Positions 1 through 7,052 are shown, numbered from the stretch's first letter. The stretch: 11,912 nt of DNA from Actinomycetes bacterium (GCA_030146615.1 JASLBL010000223.1:1-11912), one strand, 5' to 3'. The notes: generated by a model from the letters alone, not told the origin. Numbers and translations: made by a program.

Positions 1-359
1 TTGCCCGTCCCCAGCGGGAGCACCGCCAACGGCACCTCGGAGCCGGCCAGGGCGGTGGCACAGGCCATCACCGTGCCGTCGCCACCGGTCGCGATGACCA
101 GGTCCGCGCCCTGTCCGACGGCGTCTTTGGCCAGCCCCTGCCCGCTGTCCTCAGGGGTCGTCTCCAGCCAAATGAGCTTCTTGCCGGTCTCCTCGATCGC
201 CTTCCGGATACGGTCGCTCCGCTCGCCTGCGGAATCGCCACCGCTGGAGGGGTTGAAGATCACGGCCACGGTCTGCGGCCACTGGACCTGGACCGGCGCG
301 GGCGGGACCGGAGCCGCACCGCCACCTGGCAGACGACGCGGGTCCTCGCCGTGGCTCAC
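1..359 (-). CDS. Diacylglycerol kinase-type lipid kinase, N-terminal part (runs off left edge)
   Basis: Reading the minus strand from GTG at 359 gives about 119 residues before the window ends. The protein has NPSSGG at residues 36-41, the nucleotide-binding GGDGTV at 92-97 and LPLGTG at 114-119. That order and spacing define the DAGK catalytic domain (DgkB/YegS-like), which phosphorylates diacylglycerol or a similar lipid using ATP at the inner membrane face. Residues 1-28 are Gly/Pro-rich and poorly structured. I chose GTG 359 because an AGGGGAAG ribosome site lies 7 bases upstream. In-frame ATGs at 446 and 458 would add about 30 residues but have no clear ribosome site. The C-terminal lipid-binding half is outside the window. 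It is divergent from everything to its right and separated by repeat copy 1. The family call is firm; the lipid substrate is not known. Confidence 0.85.
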   Translation of the reverse strand, partial: MSHGEDPRRLPGGGAAPVPPAPVQVQWPQTVAVIFNPSSGGDSAGERSDRIRKAIEETGKKLIWLETTPEDSGQGLAKDAVGQGADLVIATGGDGTVMACATALAGSEVPLAVLPLGTG

Positions 360-459
360 GTGGCGCTTCCCCTGCTGCAGGCTGTAGCCAATTCTCCGAT
401 ACCCATGTTCCCCAGCATAGTCGTGGGTTCGACGACCGTCCGCCATCAACCCAGGCATC

Positions 460-732
460 CGAGCCGCCGACCCACGCGCCGAGCCTCCCAAATCCCAGCG
501 CTAGCCGGTGACCCTTCTAATTCTTCACCGGGGTAGTCGTAGGACTTCCGTGCATTGAAATGTGAGAATGGCGGCGCAGCCGCATGAATCGTGTCGCCCA
601 CGATCTACCTACCGGCTGGGCCGGGCGCCCACATTCCCAGCGCCATTCCTTCGCACAGCATCCGAACTCCGGCCCAGCCGGGAGGCGGGCGGCACACCTA
701 CGTAGCGAAGCGGGCCGGGCGCGCCTGCGGCG
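460..732. other. Non-coding stretch upstream of the lipid kinase
   Basis: I see no credible gene on either strand here. The open frames are short and lack family motifs or a good ribosome site. The stretch must contain the promoter of the minus-strand kinase gene, but no convincing -35/-10 pair stands out. It leads directly into repeat copy 1. Confidence 0.4.
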
Positions 733-905
733 CGCTGATCCAACTCAAAGGAATGACCGCCCGTTGCCGCTGCACAGTCAGCAATGCCAGAGATGCCCTC
801 TGACCTGCGGTTTTGGAGCCCGAGGAGGGATTCGAACCCTCGACCTTCCGATTACGAGTCGAAAAGCCTTCGTCCAGCACGTGCCCTCCAGGCCCGTCCT
901 GGCTG
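733..905. repeat. tRNA-associated repeat, copy 1
   Basis: This stretch matches about 5743-5915, shifted by 5010 bases. Shared landmarks are a run AAAGGAATGACCGCCCG at 747-763 (5757-5773), CAGCAATGCC, TGACCTGCG, the whole tRNA 3' half, and TGGCTGCTCA at its right end. The match covers both the tRNA-like sequence and about 80 bases of its 3' flank, so it is more than chance sharing of a tRNA. Copy 3 shares only the tRNA part, TGACCTGCG and the right flank. Together the copies form direct repeats bracketing the EACC1-caspase segment. Confidence 0.75.
814..893 (-). tRNA. tRNA-Thr(CGU)-like sequence, 3' half canonical, 5' half degenerate (copy 1)
   Basis: On the minus strand the 3' portion is a proper tRNA: anticodon loop CTCGTAA (anticodon CGT at 856-854), variable loop AGGTC, T arm GAGGG-TTCGAAT-CCCTC, acceptor strand CTCGGGC, discriminator T and encoded CCA ending at 814. 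Anticodon CGU means threonine, and a U discriminator with encoded CCA is common in actinobacterial tRNA-Thr. The matching 5' acceptor GCCCGAG and a normal D arm are missing. GCCTGGA at 893-887 could pair in 6 of 7 positions using wobbles. I favour a truncated tRNA left by site-specific integration over a working tRNA. The open frame on the opposite strand here is a spurious product of the tRNA sequence. Confidence 0.5.
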
Positions 906-1090
906 CTCACGTCAGCCGGGTCGTCCAGCCAGTACGTTCCTGACCCGTCGTGTTATGGCAGGGGGAATGACCAAGAGAATGACCGAATTCCGGTGGCGGA
1001 GGCGCCAGAACACTTCGGCCTTCCATCGGAGCCGAATGGTCAAGATTCAACCCGAGGTTGGGCGGGGGCGCGCCGCTGGCCAGTCTGCGA

Positions 1091-1465
1091 CTAAGCTGCG
1101 TCGCCTGGGGACCCAATACGGGTGGTGTGGCCGGCTACCGGCCGGTCGGCTGTCCCGCCTCGGCCCGAGAGCCCTTGCGTGCGGGTCCGCAGCGCGTCGG
1201 CCTTGGTCCGCTCCGGGAACCCCCGGCTGGCGTACTCCGCTCCAAGTGGAGCATGCGCTCGGTGTGGTTGAGCAGCGCCTGGCGTGAGCCGTGAAGAACG
1301 CCTCTTCGCGGGTCGCGTACAGAGAGCGCAGTTCGCGCTCCAGCGCAGCATCATCCAGCCGATGAGGATCAAGGCTGAATTTCCCCGCCGTGGCAAACTC
1401 CTTCCAGCTGGCGATGCCGTCGCCTCCTGCGCTGCGGGTTCCTTCACGTCGATATCAACACAACG
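1091..1465 (-). pseudogene. DUF6158-like protein, broken by about three frameshifts
   Basis: Three minus-strand frames join into one sensible protein. The pieces are VKEPAAQEAT (from GTG 1447), then GIASWKEFATAGKFSLDPHR, then a RLDDAALERELRSLYATREE stretch, then SRQALLNHTERMLHLE, then EYASRGFPERTKADALRTRT to a TAG at 1091-1093. The LRELxxLxxTRxxxFxxGSxxAxxxHTxRMxxLExEYxxRxPER pattern is what I recall of the small actinobacterial DUF6158 family, whose function is unknown. Adding one base at about 1416-1418 (GG to GGG), 1292 (C to CC) and 1240 (G to GG) restores one frame. All three sites are short homopolymers. The gene converges with none of its neighbours and is divergent from the membrane gene at 1664. 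The start is uncertain because no ribosome site precedes GTG 1447. Family assignment is from memory. Confidence 0.55.
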
Positions 1466-1663
1466 GCACCCGCAATCGGGCGCCTGCCGCCGGCCTGCTG
1501 GTCGACTCCCTGTCAGCCGCAGGTCGTTGGGAGGCTTCACGTGCCGCCTGCCAACCCGCTGTCCGTAACGCTCCCGGGACGGACACCGGCCACACTGGCG
1601 TCTGATCGGCGATCTTGGACGGTGCAGCATCAGGGTGAGCTGCGTGCAGCGAGGGAGAGAACG

Positions 1664-2919
1664 GTGACCTCGACAGCCACAGGCGCCAGGCTGCGCTGGC
1701 GGCCGGGTGTGGTGCCGTGGCTGCTGTGGATGCTGGCCATAGTTGGCCACGCCGCCATGCTGTGGCTGGATCACCTGCTGCGCCAGACCGGCCGGCCCGA
1801 CCTCACCCAGGTGCTCCCCCTGCTGCCCCACTACCTGGTCGGGGTAGGAGCGGCCACCGTGGGGGCGCTGCTGGCCAGCCGCCGGCCCCGCCACCCGGTG
1901 GGCTGGCTCCTGCTGGTCTTCGGCCTGGCCTCGGCGGTCACCGGGGTGGCCGCAGGCTGCGCCTACTACCTGGTGGCGACCCGCCCCCAGGACCTGACGG
2001 CCGCCGGCGGCGCAGCATTGCTCGGGCACCTCAGCTTCTACCCGGCGCCGGTCGCCATGAACTTCATCATGTTGCTCACTCCCACCGGGTCGCTGCCCTC
2101 GCCGCGCTGGCGGCCCCATGCCGCCCTCCTCGTGGCCGCAACCGTGGTGGCCGCGTTGGCCGACACCTTCGGCTCCTACTCGCTGGTGGACCCGCCGGCG
2201 CCGCCGGTCCACAGCCCCTTGGCCGTCCCGGCCCTGGCCGACCCCTGGAGGTGACCGGCATCCTGGCCAGCGCCGTCATCGGGCTGGTGAGCCTGGGGTC
2301 GGCCGGGTCGTTGGTGGTGCGGTTCCGCCGCGCCCGCGGGCTTGAGCGCCAGCAGCTGCGCTGGCTGGCCCTGGCGGTGACCACCGTGGTGCCGCTGGGG
2401 ATCCTGTTCGGCATCGTCGCCGACCCGGGCCTGTCCGCCTGGGGGACCGGCATCGCGGTGCTGGGGGTCCAGCTGGCGATCTATGCGGCCATCGTCCGCT
2501 ACCGGCTGTACGACCTGGACCGCATCATCAGCCGAACCCTGGCCTGGGGGCTGCTGACGGTGCTGCTGGGTGGCGGCTACGCCGCCGTGATCCTGGGCCT
2601 CGGCCAGCTGCTCGGCCGCGACTCCAGCCTCGCGGTGGCCGCCGCCACCCTGGCCGCAGCAGCGCTGTTCCACCCAGTCCGCCGCCGCATCCAGCAGATG
2701 GTGGACCGCCACTTCAACCGGCGCAGCCATGACGCCGCCCAGACGATCGAGGAGTTCAGCACCCGCCTGCGCGACGAGATCGACCTGGACAGCCTGACTC
2801 ATGAGCTCCTGGCGGGGGAGGAGGACGCCATGCAGCCGACCCAGGCATCGCTGTGGCTGCGGCCTCAGGGACGGTCCAGCGCCAGCGGTGGGACCGTGAC
2901 CGATCAACTGGCTCGGTAG
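1664..2919 (+). CDS. Multi-TM membrane protein related to sensor-kinase N-terminal regions, one frameshift
   Basis: The gene starts at GTG 1664, with GGGAGAGA just upstream, and is split at the CCCC run at 2242-2245. The first frame ends at TGA 2252-2254, and a second frame continues from PLEVTG to TAG 2919. One extra C would give about 418 residues. The N-terminal 280 residues hold about seven to eight hydrophobic helices. Then come RYRLYDLDRIISRTLAWG, two more helices, HPVRRRIQQMVDRHFNRR and a helical tail with FSTRLRDEIDLDSLT and ASLWLRPQ. This layout is familiar from actinobacterial membrane proteins, some of which continue into GAF and histidine kinase domains. Here the chain ends without a kinase or DNA-binding domain. 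No substrate or signal can be named. A 320-base gap separates it from EACC1, so a shared transcript is uncertain. Confidence 0.7.
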
Positions 2920-3239
2920 GAACGGCAATCCCTGGCGACGACTGACGGATGGCGGCGTCGCCGCAAGTTTGTTTCTCAGATCGCGTACGAACGCGCGCCC
3001 GGCCCCCGCTGGGCGCCTTTCGCCAAGGTTGTCTCGGCCGAGGCCTGCGTCCTCGACGCCCATTTCGGCGGCGAGCCGCCGGCATGCTGAACCCCGGCCG
3101 TCGCCCACGATCTGATGCGGCCCGGTGCCGGGCGGCGGGGTGATGAGCGACACAAGCTGCTTCCTCCCGCTTTCCCAGGCAACTATGATCAGATGTCGCA
3201 AGTTTCACCGGTTGAGGTCATCGACCACGAGGGGTGGGC
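2920..3239. other. Intergenic region upstream of the EACC1-caspase operon
   Basis: About 320 bases lie between the membrane gene and EACC1 without a credible gene. It holds a short perfect inverted repeat CGGCGGC-GA-GCCGCCG at 3066-3081, without a T run, and a possible promoter close to EACC1. The small open frames here lack recognisable motifs. Confidence 0.45.
3161..3189 (+). promoter_or_regulatory. Candidate promoter of the EACC1-caspase operon
   Basis: A -10-like TATGAT at 3184-3189 has a weak -35-like TTCCTC at 3161-3166, with a 17-base spacer, about 50 bases before the EACC1 start. The -10 element is one mismatch from TATAAT, in a region otherwise very GC-rich. This is a pattern match only, with no transcript evidence. 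Confidence 0.35.
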
Positions 3240-3623
3240 ATGGCGGAGCGCCCAGCGACGCTCGGGATCCAGGTGGACCTGGGACCCGACGCCGACGCCG
3301 AGGAAGTCGCCGAGGCGACCCTCCAGCTCCGCCGCGAGCTGCTCGACCTCGATGTGGACTCGGTCGAGCTGCCGGCGGGCGGCCAGCCTCCGCCCGGGAC
3401 AAGGGGAGTGGAGTTGGCGGCGCTGGGCGCGCTGCTGGTAAGCGTCACCCAGTCGGAGCTGCTCGCGCCCGTGCTGGCGGCGATCCGCTCCTGGCTGGGA
3501 GGCAGCCCCCAGCGCAGCATCAAGCTGGAGCTGGAAGGCGACACCCTCGAGCTGACCGGGATCTCCGCCACCGAGCAGCGCCGCCTGGTCGACGAGTGGC
3601 TGCAGCGCCACACCGCCCGGTGA
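3240..3623 (+). CDS. EACC1 (effector-associated constant component 1)
   Basis: This 127-residue protein begins LGIQVDLGPDADAEEVAEAT, continues with LRRELLDLDVDSVEL, a Pro/Gly turn, a helical part ELAALGALLVSV and IRSWL, then a beta-rich IKLELEGDTLELTGIS and a closing helix EQRRLVDEWLQRH. That order is the EACC1 pattern as I know it: a small soluble alpha/beta protein encoded directly upstream of variable effectors in actinobacterial conflict systems. Its biochemical role is not established; it is thought to regulate or couple the effector. I chose ATG 3240 because GAGGGG lies 6 bases upstream; GTG 3234 would overlap that site. Only 6 bases separate its stop from the caspase start, so the two are almost surely co-transcribed and co-translated. 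No hydrophobic segment or signal peptide is present. Confidence 0.85.
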   Translation: MAERPATLGIQVDLGPDADAEEVAEATLQLRRELLDLDVDSVELPAGGQPPPGTRGVELAALGALLVSVTQSELLAPVLAAIRSWLGGSPQRSIKLELEGDTLELTGISATEQRRLVDEWLQRHTAR

Positions 3624-3629
3624 GCGCAG

Positions 3630-5684
3630 ATGGACGGCAACCGCAGCGCCCTGATCGTCGCCAGCGACAGCTACACCGATGCCGGGCTGCAGCGCCTGCG
3701 TGCCCCGGCGAGCGACGCCCAGGCTCTGGCCGGGGTCCTGCGAGCTCCCGATATCGGCGGATTCGAGGTCCGGACGCTCCTCAACGAGCCCGCGCACGAG
3801 ATCACCCTGGCCGTGGAGGAGTTCTTCGCCGACCGCCGGCCCGACGACCTGCTGCTGCTCCACTTCTCCTGCCACGGCGTCAAAGACGAGGGCGGCGAGC
3901 TGTACTTCGCCGCCGCCAACACCAGGATGCGACGGCTGGCCGCGACAGCGGTGCCGGCCGAGTTCGTCAACCGGAGGATGGGCCGCAGCCGCTCCCGGCG
4001 GGTCGTGCTGCTGCTGGACTGCTGCTATGCGGGCGCATTCGAGCGGGGCATGACGGCCCGCGCCGGGACGGGCATGGACATCGAGGAGCAGTTCGGTGGG
4101 CGCGGCCGGGCAGTGATCACCGCCTCCAGCGCCATGGAGTACGCCTTCGAAGGCGACGAGCTGGCCGACGCCCACGAGCAGGCGCCGTCGGTGTTCACCA
4201 GCGCACTGGTGGAAGGGCTGGAGACCGGGGAGGCCGACCGCGACCAGGACGGCCTGGTCGCGCTGGATGAGCTGTACGACTACGTGTACGACCGGGTGCG
4301 GGCGGTCACGCCCAACCAGACGCCCGGCAAGTGGACCTTTGGGGTACAGGGCGAGCTGGTCATCGCCCGCCGCAGCCGTCCGGTGACCACCCCAGCGCCC
4401 CTGCCGCCCGAGCTGCAGGAGGCCGCCGACAGCCCCTTCGCCGGGGTCCGCGCCGGCGTGGTCCCCGAGCTGGCCCGGCTGCTTCGCAGCCGCCACGCCG
4501 GCCTCGCCCTCGCCGCCAGGCTGACCCTGGAGCGCCTGGCCGGCGACGACAGCCGCACCACCTCCGCCACTGCCGCCGCGGCCCTCGCCGACGCGGCCGC
4601 AGCAGACCCCGCCACGTCCGAGCCGGCTCAGCCCGAATCGGCGGCCGAGCCGCCGCCGGCCCCGAAGGTGGCGGCCACGACCCCCCGGGCCGCCACGACA
4701 CCGCCCCCGACGGGCCTGATCGCTGCGCCACCAGGCCCGGCACCGGCCTCGGCGGCGCCCACCGGGACCGGGGCGGCCGCGCAACCACCCACCCCGCCGG
4801 CCCACGGGGAGTCGCGCACTGCGGGGGCGACCGCGGAACCCCCCGCTGCCGAACCCTCCACCGTGGCCCCGGCCGCCGCGGGAGAGCGGGCATTCCAGGT
4901 GGCGGGTTGGCTGGCGGTTGCCGGAGCGGTGCTGATGGGGATGGGATTGCTCCTGGCATTCCAGTGGGGCTCGAACCTGATCAAGGATCAGGACACCTTT
5001 GCCCTGGGTATTGCGCTCACGGCGATGTTCGGGCTCGGGGCGGGGATCGGCACGCTGCGGCAGGCCACGGCACGGTTGGCCGGATTGGGGATGCTGCTCG
5101 GTGTCGCGGCCGCCTCCACCCGGGCGCTGGTGCAGCTGCTCACCGAGCCGCTGCGGGAGGCTGGCGGATACGGCGCCGGCTTCTGGGTTGAGGTGGTCGC
5201 CCACGTCGTGCTGCTCGTGGCGGGCTGCGTGGCAGGGGGTGCGCTGGCCCGGTCCGGCGATGTCCAGCTCCGCCCGCAAGCGCTCAAGACTCGGTCGTCC
5301 CGGCTGATCGCCCTGCTCGGCGTGGCCGGCACGGTGGCACTGATCGTGGTCGATCGGCGGATCCTCAACCTGGGCACCGAGTGGTACTGGTCGTTCGTGC
5401 CAATCTGGCTCACCGTGCTGGCGCTGCTGGTCCCGGCGGCGGCGGCGGTCGCGCTGCCCCGCCGGTTCGGCGGGTGGCTGCTGGCCGGATGGATCGCTGG
5501 CGCCGGCGCCGTCGTCACCGACTACTTGATATGGATTGCCGGACAGGTCAGCCAGGGCAACTACGACGTCGGCCGCACCGCGCTCCTGTTCTTCGCCGTC
5601 ACGCTGCTCGGGCTGCTGGTCGCGGCCGTCCTCCACGCCCGCGACGAGCAGTTAGCGACGCCCCCGCCGGAGCCACCGGGCTGA
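3630..5684 (+). CDS. Caspase-like protease (C14 fold) with HEAT-like segment and about 8 C-terminal TM helices
   Basis: The 684-residue protein starts RSALIVASDSY, the first strand of the caspase fold. The catalytic His is in HFSCHG (His82) and the catalytic Cys in LLLDCCYAG (Cys132, with Cys131 beside it). AVITASSAMEYAFEG and SVFTSALVEGLETGEADRDQ follow, then DGLVALDELYDYVYDRV, usual in bacterial caspase-like proteins. Residues 259-325 form helical, HEAT-like segments (VVPELARLLRSRHAGLALAA). Residues 326-420 are a Pro/Ala/Thr-rich flexible linker. Residues 421-670 contain about eight hydrophobic helices, and the tail is Pro-rich. The protein should sit in the inner membrane with its protease domain probably in the cytoplasm. 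It follows EACC1 by 6 bases, so it is the likely effector of that pair. Protease activity is expected from intact motifs; the target and trigger are unknown. Confidence 0.88.
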   Translation: MDGNRSALIVASDSYTDAGLQRLRAPASDAQALAGVLRAPDIGGFEVRTLLNEPAHEITLAVEEFFADRRPDDLLLLHFSCHGVKDEGGELYFAAANTRMRRLAATAVPAEFVNRRMGRSRSRRVVLLLDCCYAGAFERGMTARAGTGMDIEEQFGGRGRAVITASSAMEYAFEGDELADAHEQAPSVFTSALVEGLETGEADRDQDGLVALDELYDYVYDRVRAVTPNQTPGKWTFGVQGELVIARRSRPVTTPAPLPPELQEAADSPFAGVRAGVVPELARLLRSRHAGLALAARLTLERLAGDDSRTTSATAAAALADAAAADPATSEPAQPESAAEPPPAPKVAATTPRAATTPPPTGLIAAPPGPAPASAAPTGTGAAAQPPTPPAHGESRTAGATAEPPAAEPSTVAPAAAGERAFQVAGWLAVAGAVLMGMGLLLAFQWGSNLIKDQDTFALGIALTAMFGLGAGIGTLRQATARLAGLGMLLGVAAASTRALVQLLTEPLREAGGYGAGFWVEVVAHVVLLVAGCVAGGALARSGDVQLRPQALKTRSSRLIALLGVAGTVALIVVDRRILNLGTEWYWSFVPIWLTVLALLVPAAAAVALPRRFGGWLLAGWIAGAGAVVTDYLIWIAGQVSQGNYDVGRTALLFFAVTLLGLLVAAVLHARDEQLATPPPEPPG

Positions 5685-5742
5685 CAGGGATCGGCACTCG
5701 GCGGCCGGCATCACCCGAATCCGCCATCCACGGCCCGGCGCG
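5685..5742. other. Short spacer after the caspase gene
   Basis: There is no clear terminator hairpin with a T run between the caspase stop and repeat copy 2. The spacer is GC-rich and otherwise featureless. Confidence 0.35.
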
Positions 5743-5823
5743 CGATGATCCAGCCCAAAGGAATGACCGCCCGCTACCGCCGCGCCATCAGCAATGCCTG
5801 GAATACCCGCTGACCTGCGATTT

Positions 5824-5903
5824 TGGAGCCCGAGGAGGGATTCGAACCCTCGACCTTCCGATTACGAGTCGGACCGATGTCTTCCAACTGGACCCGCCCA
5901 GAC
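5824..5903 (-). tRNA. tRNA-Thr(CGU)-like sequence, 3' half canonical (copy 2)
   Basis: The 3' half equals copy 1: T arm GAGGG-TTCGAAT-CCCTC, acceptor strand CTCGGGC, discriminator T, CCA ending at 5824, and anticodon CGT at 5866-5864. Here the anticodon stem TCCGA/TCGGA is perfect. The 5' side reads GTCTGGG, which can pair with CTCGGGC at all seven positions if three G-U wobbles are allowed. A D-arm-like GTC-(CAGTTGGAA)-GAC follows, but there are about three bases too many before the anticodon stem. This is the best of the three candidates for a folded tRNA, yet the odd D arm makes a truncated or chimeric remnant more likely. Confidence 0.5.
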
Positions 5904-6037
5904 CCATCCTGGCTGCTCAGCTGCGGGACCGATTTCATCTGGTGCCGTCCCGTAGCGTCTGGTATCAGCGCCTGGGTTGCCAGAGTGGTTACCACCGTGC
6001 TTGGTGAGCCCAGCATGGTTGGCTCGCTCCAGCGCCT

Positions 6038-6065
6038 CGAGCATCCGATTGCGATCGGATGCTCG
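6038..6065. repeat. Perfect 12-bp palindrome inside repeat copy 2
   Basis: CGAGCATCCGAT at 6038-6049 and ATCGGATGCTCG at 6054-6065 are exact reverse complements around a TGCG loop. No T run follows, so it is not a standard intrinsic terminator. Copy 3 keeps a 9-bp version at 11423-11444 with loop CGCG. It could be a recombinase or repressor site, or a hairpin at the end of a lost gene. Confidence 0.6.
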
Positions 6066-6189
6066 TAGCCGGCCAGCAATCGGCAAGCGGCGGCGGGTCG
6101 TCTGGCCGAGCACCGAGATGCACGTACACCCGCAGGCCTGCCGCCTGGCCTCATCAACCTCGGAGCATCGACGGCTGTGCCGCCACCAG

Positions 6190-6834
6190 CTAGCGCTCTG
6201 CGACCTTGCGGCCCCGCTTGTCGAAGCCGAGCACCCGGACGACCTGCCAAGTGCAGGGCCGCTCATCCTTCCTGGGCTGCTGGTAGAAGCCGGCGTAGAA
6301 GTTGACCGGAAAGCGGTCCCCGACCTCGACCGGCACCAGGTCAAGCGGGGGGATCCCCATGTCGAACAGCACCCGCACCCTGGCCACCCGCTTGGTGACC
6401 ACGCCGGCGACCTGACCCCAGTACTGCCCGCCCACCCGAAGGTTGTGAGACCCGCTGGCCTGCAGCGGCTGGAGTGGCATTCCCGGTCCGCCGCAGCTCC
6501 CGACGCTGTAGGCGCCGTCCGCCTCCAACAGGCCGGTACTCCACCACAGCCAGTTCTCCCCCGGCTGCGGGGGCCGAGCAGCCAACAAGACCGTCCACTC
6601 CAGAGCCTTTCCCCAGGCCACGACCTCCTGGGGGCCACCAGGAACGCCGCCGAAGCCTCCCGGGTCCCTGGTCAGGTCCCACAGGATCCGGTCGTCGACC
6701 GCGCCCGGGGGCGGCGATCCTGGGTGCAGTTGGAGGTGACCCGGGCTGGGCGGGGTGACCCTCCGCGGAGCCGGCCAGTTGTTCGCCGCCCCAACCACGC
6801 CAGCCAAGCTTGCCAGGAATGCCCTGCGCTTCAT
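6190..6834 (-). CDS. Exported hypothetical protein with twin-arginine-like signal
   Basis: The 214-residue protein starts at ATG 6834, with GGAG about 7 bases upstream, and stops at TAG 6190. Its N-terminus MKRRAFLASLAGVVGAANNW has a basic n-region with two arginines, a short hydrophobic core and a small-residue cleavage region, so export by Tat or Sec is likely. After a Pro-rich stretch, the mature part contains ALEWTVLLAARPPQPGENWL, LLEADGAYSVGSCGGPGMPL, GGQYWGQVAGVVTKRVARVR, PVEVGDRFPVNFYAGFY and a C-terminal VVRVLGFDKRGRKVAE. It looks like a beta-rich secreted protein. I recognise no enzymatic motif and assign no function. It is transcribed toward repeat copy 2 and has no operon partner. 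Confidence 0.72.
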   Translation of the reverse strand: MKRRAFLASLAGVVGAANNWPAPRRVTPPSPGHLQLHPGSPPPGAVDDRILWDLTRDPGGFGGVPGGPQEVVAWGKALEWTVLLAARPPQPGENWLWWSTGLLEADGAYSVGSCGGPGMPLQPLQASGSHNLRVGGQYWGQVAGVVTKRVARVRVLFDMGIPPLDLVPVEVGDRFPVNFYAGFYQQPRKDERPCTWQVVRVLGFDKRGRKVAER

Positions 6835-6926
6835 CTCAGACTCCAGCCTGGACCGTCTCGGAGTCTAGCCAATGGGTCGATCAGAGGAGAAGGCAACCGG
6901 CCTGCGTCTCCTCGGAGGGCGTGGTG

Positions 6927-6955
6927 CAGGGCTCCGGCGTTCTCTTGATATGCCT
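6927..6955. mobile_element. Solo insertion-sequence end (terminal repeat remnant)
   Basis: CAGGGCTCCGGCGTTCTCT at 6927 closely matches CAGGGCCCCGGCGTTCTCT at 8356, where it borders an ISAs1-type transposase remnant. The likeness fades after about 28 bases, as expected for a terminal inverted repeat. No transposase frame follows here: the ArsR gene ends 100 bases further on. I read this as a leftover end of a related element. Confidence 0.45.
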
Positions 6956-7052
6956 GATGATGCGGTAGTGACCGATAGTGTGAAGCAGGCACCAACGTCG
7001 GGGATCATGCGGTTCTCACCTGGATCCGCACCACATCGCCCCGGGGGCGGGA

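Larger units (their letters stand above)
5743..6067. repeat. tRNA-associated repeat, copy 2 (longest)
   Basis: The left part (5743-5915) matches copy 1. The right part, about 5813-6067, matches copy 3 at about 11194-11452: TGACCTGCG, the tRNA 3' half, TGGCTGCTCA, GCGGGACCGATT, TGGTATCA.CGCCTGGGTTGCCA, CACCGTGCT, GCTCGCTCCAGCGCCTCG or close variants, and a palindrome. Copy 2 therefore links the other two copies. The right flank conserves short peptide-like stretches on the minus strand (ATQALIP; SVPxLSSxDGxGRVQ), as if a decayed gene end lies next to the tRNA part. It marks the boundary between the EACC1-caspase segment and the ArsR/DUF899/M14 segment. Confidence 0.75.

Noticed and set aside
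1..387. Plus-strand open frame of 128 codons at the left edge
   Set aside because: It is the complement of the lipid kinase gene, whose GGDGTV and NPSSGG motifs are on the minus strand.
784..1287. Open frames across the tRNA-like sequence encoding RRDSNPRPSDYES or GARGGIRTLDLPITSR (also near 5823 and 11191)
   Set aside because: These are well-known spurious translations of the antisense of tRNA sequences, not proteins.
1091..2212. 373-codon minus-strand open frame
   Set aside because: It is antisense to the membrane protein over most of its length, low-complexity, and only its last part briefly coincides with one frame of the DUF6158-like gene.
3066..3081. CGGCGGC-GA-GCCGCCG as a terminator of the membrane protein gene
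   Set aside because: The loop is too short, no T run follows, and it lies about 150 bases after the stop; chance palindromes are common at this GC content.
3189..5636. Very long minus-strand open frame (815 codons) opposite EACC1 and the caspase
   Set aside because: It is an antisense shadow in GC-rich coding DNA: repetitive Gly/Arg/Gln composition and no domain, while the plus-strand genes have clear motifs and ribosome sites.
5977..6948. 323-codon plus-strand open frame
   Set aside because: It is opposite the exported hypothetical protein and crosses the repeat; composition is Pro/Arg-rich with no motif, whereas the minus-strand frame has a signal peptide and ribosome site.
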